NCBI GenBank assembly: GCA_018818125.1
Contig: JAHISQ010000173.1
Span: 1-64,000 of the forward strand
Length of the DNA stretch: 64,000 nt
Direction of reading: 5' to 3'
Source of the DNA: Candidatus Rifleibacteriota bacterium
GTDB taxonomy: Bacteria; Muiribacteriota; Ozemobacteria; Ozemobacterales; Ozemobacteraceae
The notes beneath the pieces are model-generated. The model was given only the letters and a program-made list of their open reading frames with translations. It was not told the origin of the DNA and searched no databases. The position numbers and the translations under genes are program-made. Below, piece after piece: positions 43,101 to 51,050 of this stretch. The first letter of the stretch is position 1. Every line of letters starts with the position of its first letter.

Positions 43101-46100
43101 TGGACCCATGGCTACTGCTATACTGTAGCCCCAAGCAATAGCAACCGTGCAGGCTCTTGAATCATAACCTTTTTTTGCAACAGGTTGAGGTCTATCGGCC
43201 TCATATAAGGTACCATATATAGCAGGAGTGTTGAACAGAAGAGCTGGCGGATCAGAAGTGTTGTCAACCAGCAAGGGATCATTAAAAGCGGGATCAATCA
43301 TAAACGCACCGGAGGCAGCATTCCATGTAAACGGCACCAGCGCCGAAACTGGCGGCCAGACGCTCCATGGGTAAGCCTCCTCATTATAAACATAGATTGT
43401 CTTGAAATTACATTCCGGCGGCGTAGATGGCGATGGAACCCCGACAGCAAGACCAGGCTTGGTATTATCTATGACAAAATCAAAGGTGTAGCTTCTCGTA
43501 TTCCCAGCCTTGTCAGAGATCTGATAGGCCAGTCGGTAGCGATTGCCTGTCTGCAGACAGCTCTCCCACGCTGCCGGTGGTTCGAGACGAACTCGATCAG
43601 ACGATATAACCAAAGTCTTTGAGGCCACCGGGTTGTTGTATGGCACGATAGCTGGCAGGATATTGCCGTCATCATCAATATCAGTAAGAGTGGCCTTGGC
43701 AGAGGTGATATCATAGCCAGAACCGCCAGTGTCACTCAGATAAAAGTCGATATTGGTCAGGCGGTGATCGCTCGCAGTGGTCGTGCCCATATAGTATTCA
43801 GAGCGTATGAATGCGCTAGAATCGTAAATGGTTCTGCTCATAACTGGCAATGCTGTATCGACAACTATAGAAATCGTCGATGAAAAGGGGCTCTCGGCAA
43901 ATCCGTTGTGAGCTTTAACTTTGACTGTATGTGAGCCAGCGGCAAGATTTATCAGAGTAAAAAACACGCCACTGCTGTCAGAGATAATCGAGCGCAGATA
44001 AACGTCATTTACGTAAACCTGAATAAGATTTGAAGCTTCGGACATACCACGCACTTCAATGTTGCTGGTAAGATTGGTCGGCACAGGTATACCAGGCATG
44101 GCGTTCTTGCTGGCAATTTTGGTAATAGTCGGTGCATTTGGTGGGGTTACCGCGCCCGACATGACCACCTGTATTCCGTTCGACCAGGCGCCCCAGAGGC
44201 CGATATTACCGGCTTTATCTTTGACTCGAACTCTCGCATAATAGTCTTTAAAACCTAAGCCTTCTGTAAAAAGATAGAAATTTGCTGTTGGAATCCAGGG
44301 TTGTTCGACCATGCCTGTGAGATCAGGAGTTATCGAAACCTGAATCTGCACTTCACCAACACCGCTGCGATCATCAGTCGGGTTGAAGTAAAAGTAGATA
44401 TTTGGATCACAGCTAAAAATTTCGTCAGGGTCGTTGTTGCCAGCCCCGATATCACTGCAGGAAACCGCTGGCGGTGCTACAGTATCGACGACCATGTCAG
44501 CTGAAATGGCTGAATAAGCTCCAATATTGCCATCGGCATCGACAGCTCTGACACGATAGCGATAAGACCCGTCAGCCAGACCGGAAACCGTTGCCGATAT
44601 CGTGGCAACCGCTGTCACCTGCATCCAGGCATCACCGTTGGCAGACTGTTCGAGCTGATACTGGCTGGTGCCGGCACCGCCGATGTCTATGCTTGCATCC
44701 CATGAAACCACAGTTGAACCAGTGTTTGAATACTGTGGAGTACTTATAATATTTGCCGGGGCTGGTGGCGGATACTTGTCGAGAAAAGTCACCAAAGTGA
44801 CATTATTTTGTCCGCCAATCTGCATAGAGATATTTGCAGCACCCTTTGTAGAGGCTGATATCATTATCGATGCTGAGCCATTCAGTGCTAAAGACTGAGT
44901 ACCAGGCAAAACCAGGTCACTGTCGGGAAACAAAGTGCCGAAAGTTGTAGAAAAGGTGGCGAGAGAACCGTCTGGAACAGCCCTCCCCAGCTTGCCGAGG
45001 AAGTCAGAAGTTACCTGTGTAAAAGGATTTGGCACTGCCGGTGTGATTTCCAGCGTGGCACTCTGCGGTGTCAATGAAAATGCATCTATGCGATAAATCG
45101 GCACAGGCGAGCTGGTACCAGAAGCCATACCAATAACTCCGAACACAGACACAGCACCCTCTGCGCTTGATTTCATCTGGAGACCAAAACACGCCTGCCC
45201 ACTACCAGAAGAAGCACCATTGGCACCAAATAACACCTGGTGACCATCACCCGGAATACCGTTTGCATCTGCTGGCACCAAATTGGTAAGTGTCGAAGGC
45301 ATCTGCACCAATGACAACGGTTGCCCATCGATCACCGGGTTCCCTTTACGAGTCGTAACTGGCGATGTGGTAAAAGTTCCTACATCTGGCGGAGACAGAG
45401 CCGTAAACAAAAATGGCTTGTCAAAAGTATAGGTAATCAGGCCAACCGGAACCTCAAGCGGGCTCGAAGTAGTAAAAAATGTACCGGCATTCCCGGCACG
45501 GTCGCGCGTAGTAACCCTTGTGACATAGGTGCCATCGGCAGTAATCTGGGATACCGGCACCGCACCAACACGGTCAACACCATTATTCGAGGTAAAAAAC
45601 GGAACTGAATACAAAATAACGTAAAAGATACTTTTTGTGTATTTAGTCGGATAATCAACTGTAACCTTTCCATTGCCAAGATTCGCGGAAACAGTGCCGG
45701 CAAAAGTCGTCGAACCATATTGGCCGACTGATGTAGTCCAGATCTGAACAGATGCCCCGTTCAATAGTTTGTTGCCACGATGATCAGTGGCAAAAGCCTC
45801 ACCGTCTGCCAGATCAAAAATCCAGGAAGTGTTGTTATTCGTAGTAACTTCAGACGGCAATGACAAAAGTCGGAATGGAATTATCTGCGGATTGGCAACG
45901 TCGATATCTGCCCCCGAACCCGCTGTGCCGTCTGGCAAGTTGGGATCAACAATTTTGGCATTAAAACTGGTAAACGTATTCGACAACTGGCCGTCGGCTG
46001 GCACCATTTCGGCCGCTGACGGATATGCGTTGTCCATCTTGAACCAGCGGCTGCCATCATCGGTAAGCATTAAAAAATTGTCTTCGAGCCTGACTTGAAC

Positions 46101-47987
46101 ACGATAGGTGGCATCTGGCAGTGCAACTGCCGACAAATCAACCAAGCCTTCGTAAGCCAGCTTACCCAGATACGTCCATGAGGTTAACGGAATTGCTTTT
46201 TCCACGCCCTGACCGTTGAATAGAGTCACCTTCGATGCTGGATCGCCCTTCAGGTTGTAGTAGGTACTCCAGGCGCGCGACCCAGCATAATCACCAGACC
46301 AGGTCTGTGCTTTTATCATTATCTGTGTCGGCTTATAGGCATTTCTGCGGTAAGCCGTGGCAGGCGCGGCCGGTGAAACTATTACATCATTGAGCTGCGG
46401 AGGATAGGTGTCGTTGTGATGCTCGCGCACAACCCTTCTGGCAGGCGATTTACCAAAGCTGTTGCGGGAAAGAGCAGCCAAGGTCTGACATTCATTTGCG
46501 CCCATTTCAAGTCCACGAAAGTTGATCAGACTGAAGCTGGTGCCATTGCTCACCCCGGCAATCATGTCATGAAATAGCTCTCCGGAGTCCCAGACGCCGT
46601 TGTTGTTAGAATCATACCAGACATCGCCATCATCATAAATCCCGGCAGTGTTCACCTTGCTTTGCCCATTTGGCAACACAATCTGGCTCAACTGAGGTGC
46701 CCAGGTCGTGTAATTGTAATCACCCCAGCCGATCTGCACTGTTTGAGGCGTAGACATCGCCGTCACCACGCCAGTGTAGTCTGGCCACAGCCTCGACCCA
46801 AAAATCTGATGTTCAGCTCCGTTGTAAGGCGAAACCGACTGAACCATGTTGGGAGTGCCATTAAGCGTGACCACATTTATCGCAGTTGTATTAAACCCAA
46901 AACACTCGTGTGATTCACCTGCAGAAACAGCAAGAGTGATTGGACCTGCTGGCATAACATTTACATAAGTATATTCGAAAGTATTGTCCGCCAGATTGAG
47001 AACGCCATACACACGATAACGGCTAAAAGTGTTGTCGCCGACATAGGCTGAATACCAGCCCTTGTCAAGTTCGTTGCTTTTCGTAACAACACCTCTGATC
47101 GAGAAAGGGTTATCCGTAACTGCCATGCCTGAAACATATGGCCTCCAAACCCCGACATCCTTGATGTGAGTTATCGTTGGGCCAGGCATCCGCGTTTGAT
47201 GGACGAAAAAAGTCTTAACATCACTACTCGTGTTGCCAGCAAAATCTGATACCGTCACAGTAAGTCGAACTTTTCTATAGTTATTATTTACCAGAGACCA
47301 GTCGCTCGGAAAAAAGTTGATCTGCGAACTACCATCATTAGAAATCGTTCCCGGAACAGGGCTCCAAACTGGAACAACCAGATTCGGGTCACCTTCAGTC
47401 GGCATTACAGCGTAATCACAAGTATACTGAGCAGTCGAGAAATCTACCCCAGCACCAGAGTCAGAAGAAATAGCGTAAAGAAGACCAACCTGACACTGAA
47501 AAAGAGAATTTGATCGACAACCAGAGTTACCATACCAGATCGAAATGCCAGGCCCGGCCGTATCAACAATCACCGGCACTGCCCCGCTTAGTTCGCTTAT
47601 AAACAGGCCATCATAGGCAAGCGCAGCATAGCTGTAGCTTCCCTGTGCCTGCGTTACAGGAATCGACCACTCACCTGTTGCCGGAGTAGTTCCGGTTGCA
47701 ACCTGAGTGGCGCCGCTGAAAAGCCTGATCTGAGTGTCAGCTTCGGCGTTGCCTCTAATCTCAAATGTGTTGGTGTTGGCATACATTGTCTCGCCAGGTG
47801 CTACCAGCTTGGCATCAATGTGGGTAATAGTTGGAGCGTTTATCGCAAAAACAACTGGGGGAGCCATAAAAACCATACATACCAGAAGCAAAAATGCCAC
47901 ACAAAGCGTACAACATAAATGACGACTGTGTGCAATGGCACCACAGCCAAAGGTCAGCGAGGTATCCCTGCGCGGGAAGTGCCTCAT
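37197..47987 (-). CDS. Giant secreted Ig/FN3-like repeat protein, about 3596 aa
   Basis: One uninterrupted gene. The ATG at 47987 is chosen (frame open to 48029) because AGGGGG lies 6 bases upstream and a signal peptide follows (CTLCVAFLLLVCMVFMAPPVVFA, cut near INAP). The protein is a chain of beta-sandwich units: Big-type Ig-like domains (PGETMYANTNTFEIRGNAEADT-like), FN3-like units ending in YRVRAVDADGNIGAYS or YYFRVRAKDLVGN, and DPD...FxY calcium-loop-like strings. Four near-identical units of about 98 aa lie near the C-terminus (38333-39520), and a module of at least 630 aa occurs twice. No sortase, PEP-CTERM or membrane anchor is visible. Probably a surface or released adhesin, possibly a substrate of the neighbouring machine. 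Confidence 0.85.
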   Translation of the reverse strand: MRHFPRRDTSLTFGCGAIAHSRHLCCTLCVAFLLLVCMVFMAPPVVFAINAPTITHIDAKLVAPGETMYANTNTFEIRGNAEADTQIRLFSGATQVATGTTPATGEWSIPVTQAQGSYSYAALAYDGLFISELSGAVPVIVDTAGPGISIWYGNSGCRSNSLFQCQVGLLYAISSDSGAGVDFSTAQYTCDYAVMPTEGDPNLVVPVWSPVPGTISNDGSSQINFFPSDWSLVNNNYRKVRLTVTVSDFAGNTSSDVKTFFVHQTRMPGPTITHIKDVGVWRPYVSGMAVTDNPFSIRGVVTKSNELDKGWYSAYVGDNTFSRYRVYGVLNLADNTFEYTYVNVMPAGPITLAVSAGESHECFGFNTTAINVVTLNGTPNMVQSVSPYNGAEHQIFGSRLWPDYTGVVTAMSTPQTVQIGWGDYNYTTWAPQLSQIVLPNGQSKVNTAGIYDDGDVWYDSNNNGVWDSGELFHDMIAGVSNGTSFSLINFRGLEMGANECQTLAALSRNSFGKSPARRVVREHHNDTYPPQLNDVIVSPAAPATAYRRNAYKPTQIMIKAQTWSGDYAGSRAWSTYYNLKGDPASKVTLFNGQGVEKAIPLTSWTYLGKLAYEGLVDLSAVALPDATYRVQVRLEDNFLMLTDDGSRWFKMDNAYPSAAEMVPADGQLSNTFTSFNAKIVDPNLPDGTAGSGADIDVANPQIIPFRLLSLPSEVTTNNNTSWIFDLADGEAFATDHRGNKLLNGASVQIWTTSVGQYGSTTFAGTVSANLGNGKVTVDYPTKYTKSIFYVILYSVPFFTSNNGVDRVGAVPVSQITADGTYVTRVTTRDRAGNAGTFFTTSSPLEVPVGLITYTFDKPFLFTALSPPDVGTFTTSPVTTRKGNPVIDGQPLSLVQMPSTLTNLVPADANGIPGDGHQVLFGANGASSGSGQACFGLQMKSSAEGAVSVFGVIGMASGTSSPVPIYRIDAFSLTPQSATLEITPAVPNPFTQVTSDFLGKLGRAVPDGSLATFSTTFGTLFPDSDLVLPGTQSLALNGSASIMISASTKGAANISMQIGGQNNVTLVTFLDKYPPPAPANIISTPQYSNTGSTVVSWDASIDIGGAGTSQYQLEQSANGDAWMQVTAVATISATVSGLADGSYRYRVRAVDADGNIGAYSAISADMVVDTVAPPAVSCSDIGAGNNDPDEIFSCDPNIYFYFNPTDDRSGVGEVQIQVSITPDLTGMVEQPWIPTANFYLFTEGLGFKDYYARVRVKDKAGNIGLWGAWSNGIQVVMSGAVTPPNAPTITKIASKNAMPGIPVPTNLTSNIEVRGMSEASNLIQVYVNDVYLRSIISDSSGVFFTLINLAAGSHTVKVKAHNGFAESPFSSTISIVVDTALPVMSRTIYDSSAFIRSEYYMGTTTASDHRLTNIDFYLSDTGGSGYDITSAKATLTDIDDDGNILPAIVPYNNPVASKTLVISSDRVRLEPPAAWESCLQTGNRYRLAYQISDKAGNTRSYTFDFVIDNTKPGLAVGVPSPSTPPECNFKTIYVYNEEAYPWSVWPPVSALVPFTWNAASGAFMIDPAFNDPLLVDNTSDPPALLFNTPAIYGTLYEADRPQPVAKKGYDSRACTVAIAWGYSIAVAMGPDGLSNYKSFRFPFRTMVNGITSEKLVDQDWAICRNYFNIKFNVNSANAAPSPPTAVEFVNAGNTAIVYPVWLAYSSLYGADGGAIRHHDCIITDNSNDILVRVTVPSELFDQRIELVATDGAVITSANVSPNNTQAIIPLNMTAPSGTQVFQVRTFANGYYSTTQPRNVAYYYYRWIKGDTTPPITYDVYPTESCFNTLTGADARPFPSQISVKARDTSDGSNLSFINITVTGSSISFKNASGTALAGTLYSDYATSDMSYGFRFEPASTPTAEGTYNYELNLVDGARQTANSAVHVYPFKLDKTPPIPTIVNPGDGEVTNSLPSFNATVFDPNLADGSSGSGPNMDPSRAQIFPYKNLGQGVAAATSLTTTVYGIDTTATDHVNNTLPLNTEIWFAKLVAGKLEYPVTKGKITVNSADTIAAEYVSGTSLVNGATYAICYEIPNFPSNDGISKIAAVPVQPAIKGGSYVVFLKLIDNALNQGTYSSASSIYEAAFGTFTLTPSRTQLYVGLYPPHTANYVSDPILTTEGNPIKVGTEVTALTNRGSFTPADSNGIPGDGHQVAADASGVLYFGLQATGLSTGLANVRTVLGLASGTDSSVNFVQIPAFSATLGTTTLIIEPATPNPSTTCTTSVIGNAGDPVPNGTCINVISSLGILSPADAYALIDWHQVTTSSGQAAFSISSSNAGVASITIEIGGHMVNKQLTFIDRYPPTAPGKPMPDNVLNNNGAFNLLWVASTDPGNSGIAAYSVEYSLNGGAYTFLATSTAANFLTADLPQGVFTFRVRTVDGADNIGAYSLVSDAVEVDRTPPLGTIVVNGAALRTANPVVTLTLSASDAKGVADMSFSNDNITWSGWVSYATSISWTMSAGDGSKVVYVRYRDTVGNVGVFSDDIILDTTGPLGGVTIAPAPLSATTTLSLNLFANDGSGVPQMALAFDGGAFSAWQPFANYTWNVSTAFATHTVQVKYRDSLLNESAIFSATTCVDTTVPSTPVVTDDGEYSPFLDKLHATWSSSDLETGVTYYLVRVGTAQGLTDVAAEINVGNVTEYTFASLTLDLSGITQYYFGVYAVNGAGSMSLVGYSDGIKGGDPTPPDPFFITDEGDYTADKTKLSATWTASQDLDSGLNRYEFSAGTASGATDVVAWTSVGLALSYSATGLNLTHGQIFYINVRVYNNGGTYTPSYSNGIVVDLLTPPVPIMSAEPAYSSGTANLATCSIVVDTVSGGVTYDFQRATDAAFSAGLLSSDWQAGISYDFTGLVHGTTYYFRVRAKDLVGNVSSYSASVSSIQDSLAPPVPVMTVEPAYSPGTSNLASCLVVVDPVSGGVTYDFQSATDVAFSAGLVSSDWQAANGYAFTGLVDGTTYYFRVRAKDLIGNISSYSVAVSSIQDSLAPPVPAMTAEPAYTPGTSNLASCLVVVDPVSGGVAYDFQCATDAAFSVGLLSSGWQAANSYDFTGLVHGATYYFRVRAKDLVGNISSYSAVVSSIQDSLAPPVPVMSAEPTYSSGTANLATCSAVVDTVSGGVTYDFQLATDVAFPAGSLSSGWQAGNIYNFTDLVHGTTYYFRVRAKDLVGNISSYSAAVSSIQDSNPPTATNYTDDIPLLNNDPDHVWSRDTDVNFTATTLSDNGQSGVKNVYVQISDSDTFATILAESWLNNTTGAHIYTAPDVDGITIYARAKYEDVAGNISEWSATSTTDGISIDLTPPVAGATTDNVPGNDPNYVVSTDQNIDFGYTHSDAISEVTDVYLEIARDAAFSDLVKNEYIGGTSSPYTFASGVDGFTYFARIKVKDRAGWESTIGSYSDGIRVDMSPPDPQIQAFYINRRPGEDFGDTTTATSTVYITITLHDLSGIESAYISNDNSSWITWTNPAYPGSEYWDPASISWPLIPVVGSNTVYMKFEDGVGNLGSATQSIDYFSNSNVASGTRDDSVYPVDTYDEYTGQNKYGVDRTISQDANRGSSLKLVTP
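38333..39520 (-). repeat. Four tandem FN3-like coding repeats
   Basis: Four direct copies of about 294-297 bases, each encoding PPVPVM(S/T)AEP...VSGGV(T/A)YDFQ...TYYFRVRAKDL(V/I)GN...SSIQDS. The DNA words are also shared (for example TGAATCCTGAAT at each junction), so the copies are recent or kept alike by gene conversion. The unit length is a whole number of codons. Confidence 0.85.
40660..42560 (-). repeat. Downstream copy of a large duplicated coding module
   Basis: Encodes in order PPIPTIVNPGDGEVTNS, DPNLADGSSGSG, PADSNGIPGDGHQV, LTFIDRYPPTAPG and FRVRTVDGADNIGAYS. Each block has a counterpart about 3.8 kb away at 44440-46420 in the same order. The two copies are diverged at DNA level. 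Confidence 0.75.
44440..46420 (-). repeat. Upstream copy of the large duplicated coding module
   Basis: Encodes DPNLPDGTAGSG, PADANGIPGDGHQV, VTFLDKYPPPAPA and YRVRAVDADGNIGAYS in the same order as the copy at 40660-42560. The offset stays near 3810-3850 bases throughout, which shows a single ancestral duplication. Confidence 0.75.
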
Positions 47988-48107
47988 AAATGCCCCCTGT
48001 AGACCAACCAAAGTCCCTAACTTAAGCATAGAAGATTTTATGTATTATGTAAAGACGCAATAGATGGGAGATCTGGTTATGTTTTGGCGAAATTTCTTGT
48101 GAGACTA

Positions 48108-48136
48108 TTGACACCTCGTATAAGCGGTGGTATGAT
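48108..48136 (+). promoter_or_regulatory. Strong sigma-70 type promoter
   Basis: Perfect -35 TTGACA (48108-48113), 17-base spacer, TATGAT (48131-48136). Start expected near 48143, about 190 bases before the ATG at 48331. It diverges from the giant gene. Confidence 0.75.
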
Positions 48137-48142
48137 TAATTC

Positions 48143-48296
48143 TTCCCAAATTTTAGATGGATCACGTTGAGATTGAGATATATCCTGCCGTTAACCGAAC
48201 TTTATTATGTGATTAATGCTGCCGGGTGGCTTAAAGCCTGAGCAGCGGGTGTTTTGTGTAATTTTACCCCCGCAGTCCTTGCGGGGTCATTTTTTT
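48143..48296 (+). ncRNA. Structured leader or small RNA upstream of the nucleoside kinase gene
   Basis: About 154 nt between a strong promoter and an intrinsic terminator that lies before the coding sequence. A nested hairpin GCTGC...GGCT-TAA-AGCC...GCAGC occupies 48218-48246. The arrangement fits either an attenuated mRNA leader (riboswitch-like) or a free small RNA. It does not match a riboswitch class I can name, nor the SRP or 6S consensus as I remember them. Confidence 0.5.
48268..48296 (+). terminator. Intrinsic terminator in the 48331 leader
   Basis: A 7-bp stem CCCCGCA / TGCGGGG with a 5-nt loop, then TCA and a run of seven T. It ends 35 bases before the ATG of the kinase gene. Confidence 0.7.
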
Positions 48297-48330
48297 GTAG
48301 AATGAATTTTAATATTTATAGAGGTAGATA

Positions 48331-50031
48331 ATGAACGAACCACAGGAAAAGATAATTGATAAACACGAAGGCGAAATTGAACAAATAACCATCACACTCC
48401 AGGATGGCAGCTTACATAGACTCGACAAGGGCAAATCAATAATGGAGCTGTCTCGTCAGCTCTCGACACAATCCGACCTTCCATTTATCTGCGCGAAAGT
48501 AAACAACGAAGTGCAGAGTCTCGACTTCGCTCCTGAAATGGACTGCCAGATTGAATTTCTTACCTATAAATCACCGCAAGGACGTGACTGTTACCGCCGC
48601 AGCATGACTTTCGTTCTGGCTCGAGCCACAATGGAACTCTACCGCAACGCTCGCCTTGCTATCGACCATTCGATCGGCAACGGCTACTTCTATGATCTCT
48701 TTACCGACGTACCAGTGTCTGAGCATATTCTCGGCTACATAAAAACTAAAATGCTCGAAATTATCAACAAAGACGAGGCTTTTGGCAAGAAAACCATGAC
48801 CCGAACCGAAGCGATTGCACTGTTCAACCGCGAAGGATACCCCGAAAAAGCCAGACTGCTCAAAAACCTCAACACCGACAAAGTCGGCATTGTATCCTGC
48901 TGGAAATATATCGACCTCGACCTTGGTGCTATGGTGCCCTCTGCAGGCTACCTCAAAGTCTTCGACCTTAAACAATATGCTCAGGGATTTGTGTTGCTGT
49001 TTCCTGAGAGCGAAGACCCGTCTATTCCGGCCCAGATCCGCCGCCAGCCCAAAATATTTCAGGCTTACCGCGAAAGTAAACACTGGGGCAAGATCCTCGA
49101 AGTTAACAACGTCGGTCGTCTCAACGAAAGAATCAAAGACAGTACCATTTCTGACTTCATAAAAACAGCAGAAGCACTGCATGCAAAAAAAATTCAGGAA
49201 ATCGCCGACGAAATCACCAGTCATTCCTCGGTCAGGATCGTTCTTATCGCAGGACCATCGAGCTCCGGCAAGACGACCTTCAGCAAACGACTGTGCACCC
49301 ACCTCAAGGTGAACGGACTGCGCCCGATGACCCTCTCGCTCGACAATTATTTCCTCGATCGCCAGCACACACCGCGTGATGAGCACGGCGACTACGACTT
49401 TGAATCAATATACGCTCTCGACCTTGAACTCTTCAATCAGCACCTCAAGGAACTGCTTGATGGCAAGGTCGCACAGATCCCTGAATTTGACTTCCATACC
49501 GGACATCGCAAGGATAAAACCGACCCGATGCGCATTAACGAAGACCAGATTGTGATCATCGAAGGTATTCACGGCCTCAACGACGAACTGACCCGCTCGG
49601 TTCCAAGCGATTGTAAATATAAAATCTACATCAGCGCCCTGACTCAACTGGTAATTGACGACTACAACCGTATCGGCACCACCGACACTCGCCTGATCAG
49701 GCGTACAGTGCGTGACAGCAAGTATCGCGGTTATTCTGCCGAGAACACATTTAGCCGCTGGGCTTCTGTAAGAAGAGGTGAAGAACGCAATATCTTCCCG
49801 TTCCAGGAATTTGCCAACACGGTATTCAATTCCGCTGTTCCTTACGAGTGGGCTGTGCTGCGCCCTATCGCCGAACCCCTGCTCCTCGACATTCTGCCAG
49901 AAAGCTCATCATACACTCAGGCCCGGCAGATACTCAGAACGCTCTCATTCTTCGCACCACTGGATCCAAAAGAAGTGCCACCAACCTCTATCTTGCGTGA
50001 ATTCATCGGCGGCAGTTCGTTCCAATATTAA
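48331..50031 (+). CDS. TGS-domain nucleoside (uridine) kinase
   Basis: A cytosolic 566-aa protein of the TGS-plus-uridine-kinase type found in many anaerobes. N-terminal TGS-like ubiquitin fold (about 18-80), a threonyl-tRNA-synthetase second-additional-domain-like part (about 90-250) and a P-loop kinase domain with Walker A IAGPSSSGKTTFSKRL (about 306) and the substrate strand MTLSLDNYFLDR. It probably phosphorylates uridine/cytidine; the N-terminal tRNA-synthetase-like part suggests an RNA or nucleotide sensing role. ATAGAGGTAG precedes the ATG. Its long leader holds a terminator, so it may be controlled by attenuation. Confidence 0.88.
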   Translation: MNEPQEKIIDKHEGEIEQITITLQDGSLHRLDKGKSIMELSRQLSTQSDLPFICAKVNNEVQSLDFAPEMDCQIEFLTYKSPQGRDCYRRSMTFVLARATMELYRNARLAIDHSIGNGYFYDLFTDVPVSEHILGYIKTKMLEIINKDEAFGKKTMTRTEAIALFNREGYPEKARLLKNLNTDKVGIVSCWKYIDLDLGAMVPSAGYLKVFDLKQYAQGFVLLFPESEDPSIPAQIRRQPKIFQAYRESKHWGKILEVNNVGRLNERIKDSTISDFIKTAEALHAKKIQEIADEITSHSSVRIVLIAGPSSSGKTTFSKRLCTHLKVNGLRPMTLSLDNYFLDRQHTPRDEHGDYDFESIYALDLELFNQHLKELLDGKVAQIPEFDFHTGHRKDKTDPMRINEDQIVIIEGIHGLNDELTRSVPSDCKYKIYISALTQLVIDDYNRIGTTDTRLIRRTVRDSKYRGYSAENTFSRWASVRRGEERNIFPFQEFANTVFNSAVPYEWAVLRPIAEPLLLDILPESSSYTQARQILRTLSFFAPLDPKEVPPTSILREFIGGSSFQY

Positions 50032-50110
50032 AATACTATAATGAAAGCTGTAAATATGTTGCCAGAATCAAGATCTTACGCAACAGATTTATGCGCTTTT
50101 AAATAAAAAA

Positions 50111-50992
50111 ATGGCAAGACTGGCGGCCAAATCGGTTAAACTCAGACCCCTACTCGAACGGGTTTTAACTGATTTTCCGCCAGTTGCTCGTACCGGCGCC
50201 GACCCGATTCAGTTCCCACGCTGGTTCTTCAACAAAAAGCGACCAGCTGCCGAAATCGAAGCAGTAGCGCTGTTTTCGGCTATGTTGGCGTATGGCTCGG
50301 CCGCACAGTTCATAAAAAAAATACAGCAAACTCTTGATGCCTGCAACTGGCAATTTTTAGATCTGATCTGTGACCCTGTGCAGACAGCAAGATTTGCCTG
50401 GCCTGCATACCGTTTGAGCACCGGCAATGAGATCGGCATTTTTGCAAGCGCAGTCGGCAATTTGATTCGCCAGAACAAAAGCCTCAAAACGGTTTTTCTC
50501 AAAGGTTTCCAACCAGACAGCAGCATAAAAGACGGACTTGTTGCCCTGCGCCAGAGCATTTGTCGCGAAGCAGAAAAAATATCAGGCCCGCTTTCTCGCG
50601 GCACCCGACACCTTTTGCCTGACCCATCAGCGGGCGGCTGTGTAAAACGCTGGCAGATGTTCCTGCGCTGGCTGGTACGCCCTGAAGATGGCGTCGACAT
50701 GAATATATGGCCAGAAGTTTCACCATCACTGCTGCTGATTCCGCTGGATCGTCACATCAGCCGCATAGCCCGCAATCTTGGTCTTACCTCCAGAGCCAGT
50801 GACGACTGGAAAACAGCTGAAGAAATCTCGGCCCGGCTTGCGGAGCTATGCCCCGAAGACCCGATCAAATATGATTTCTCGCTATGCCACCTCGGCATTG
50901 CCGGTGAGTGCACTCATGGCAAGGATCAGAGCCTTTGCCAGCGCTGCCTGCTTGCATCCGTCTGCCAGGCCGCAAAACCCGGCAAAAATTGA
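50111..50992 (+). CDS. TIGR02757/DUF2400 family protein
   Basis: A 293-aa protein of the DUF2400 family, distantly like HhH-GPD DNA glycosylases. The N-terminal DPIQFPRWF...AEIEAVALFSAMLAYGSAAQFI block is the family signature, PLDRHISRIARNLGLTSR is the C-terminal conserved stretch, and the protein ends with a four-Cys motif (C-x6-C-x2-C-x5-C, residues about 270-290) like the iron-sulfur loop of endonuclease III. A DNA-repair link is plausible but unproven. No Shine-Dalgarno is seen before the ATG. Confidence 0.8.
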   Translation: MARLAAKSVKLRPLLERVLTDFPPVARTGADPIQFPRWFFNKKRPAAEIEAVALFSAMLAYGSAAQFIKKIQQTLDACNWQFLDLICDPVQTARFAWPAYRLSTGNEIGIFASAVGNLIRQNKSLKTVFLKGFQPDSSIKDGLVALRQSICREAEKISGPLSRGTRHLLPDPSAGGCVKRWQMFLRWLVRPEDGVDMNIWPEVSPSLLLIPLDRHISRIARNLGLTSRASDDWKTAEEISARLAELCPEDPIKYDFSLCHLGIAGECTHGKDQSLCQRCLLASVCQAAKPGKN

Positions 50993-51050
50993 CATGCGCA
51001 GACCCGAAGAGTAAACTCAAAAACGGAATCTTACCCGATGGAGAAGCACA

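Noticed and set aside
48571..49386. 271-codon antisense frame inside the nucleoside kinase gene
   Set aside because: It is the shadow of a well-supported conserved gene.
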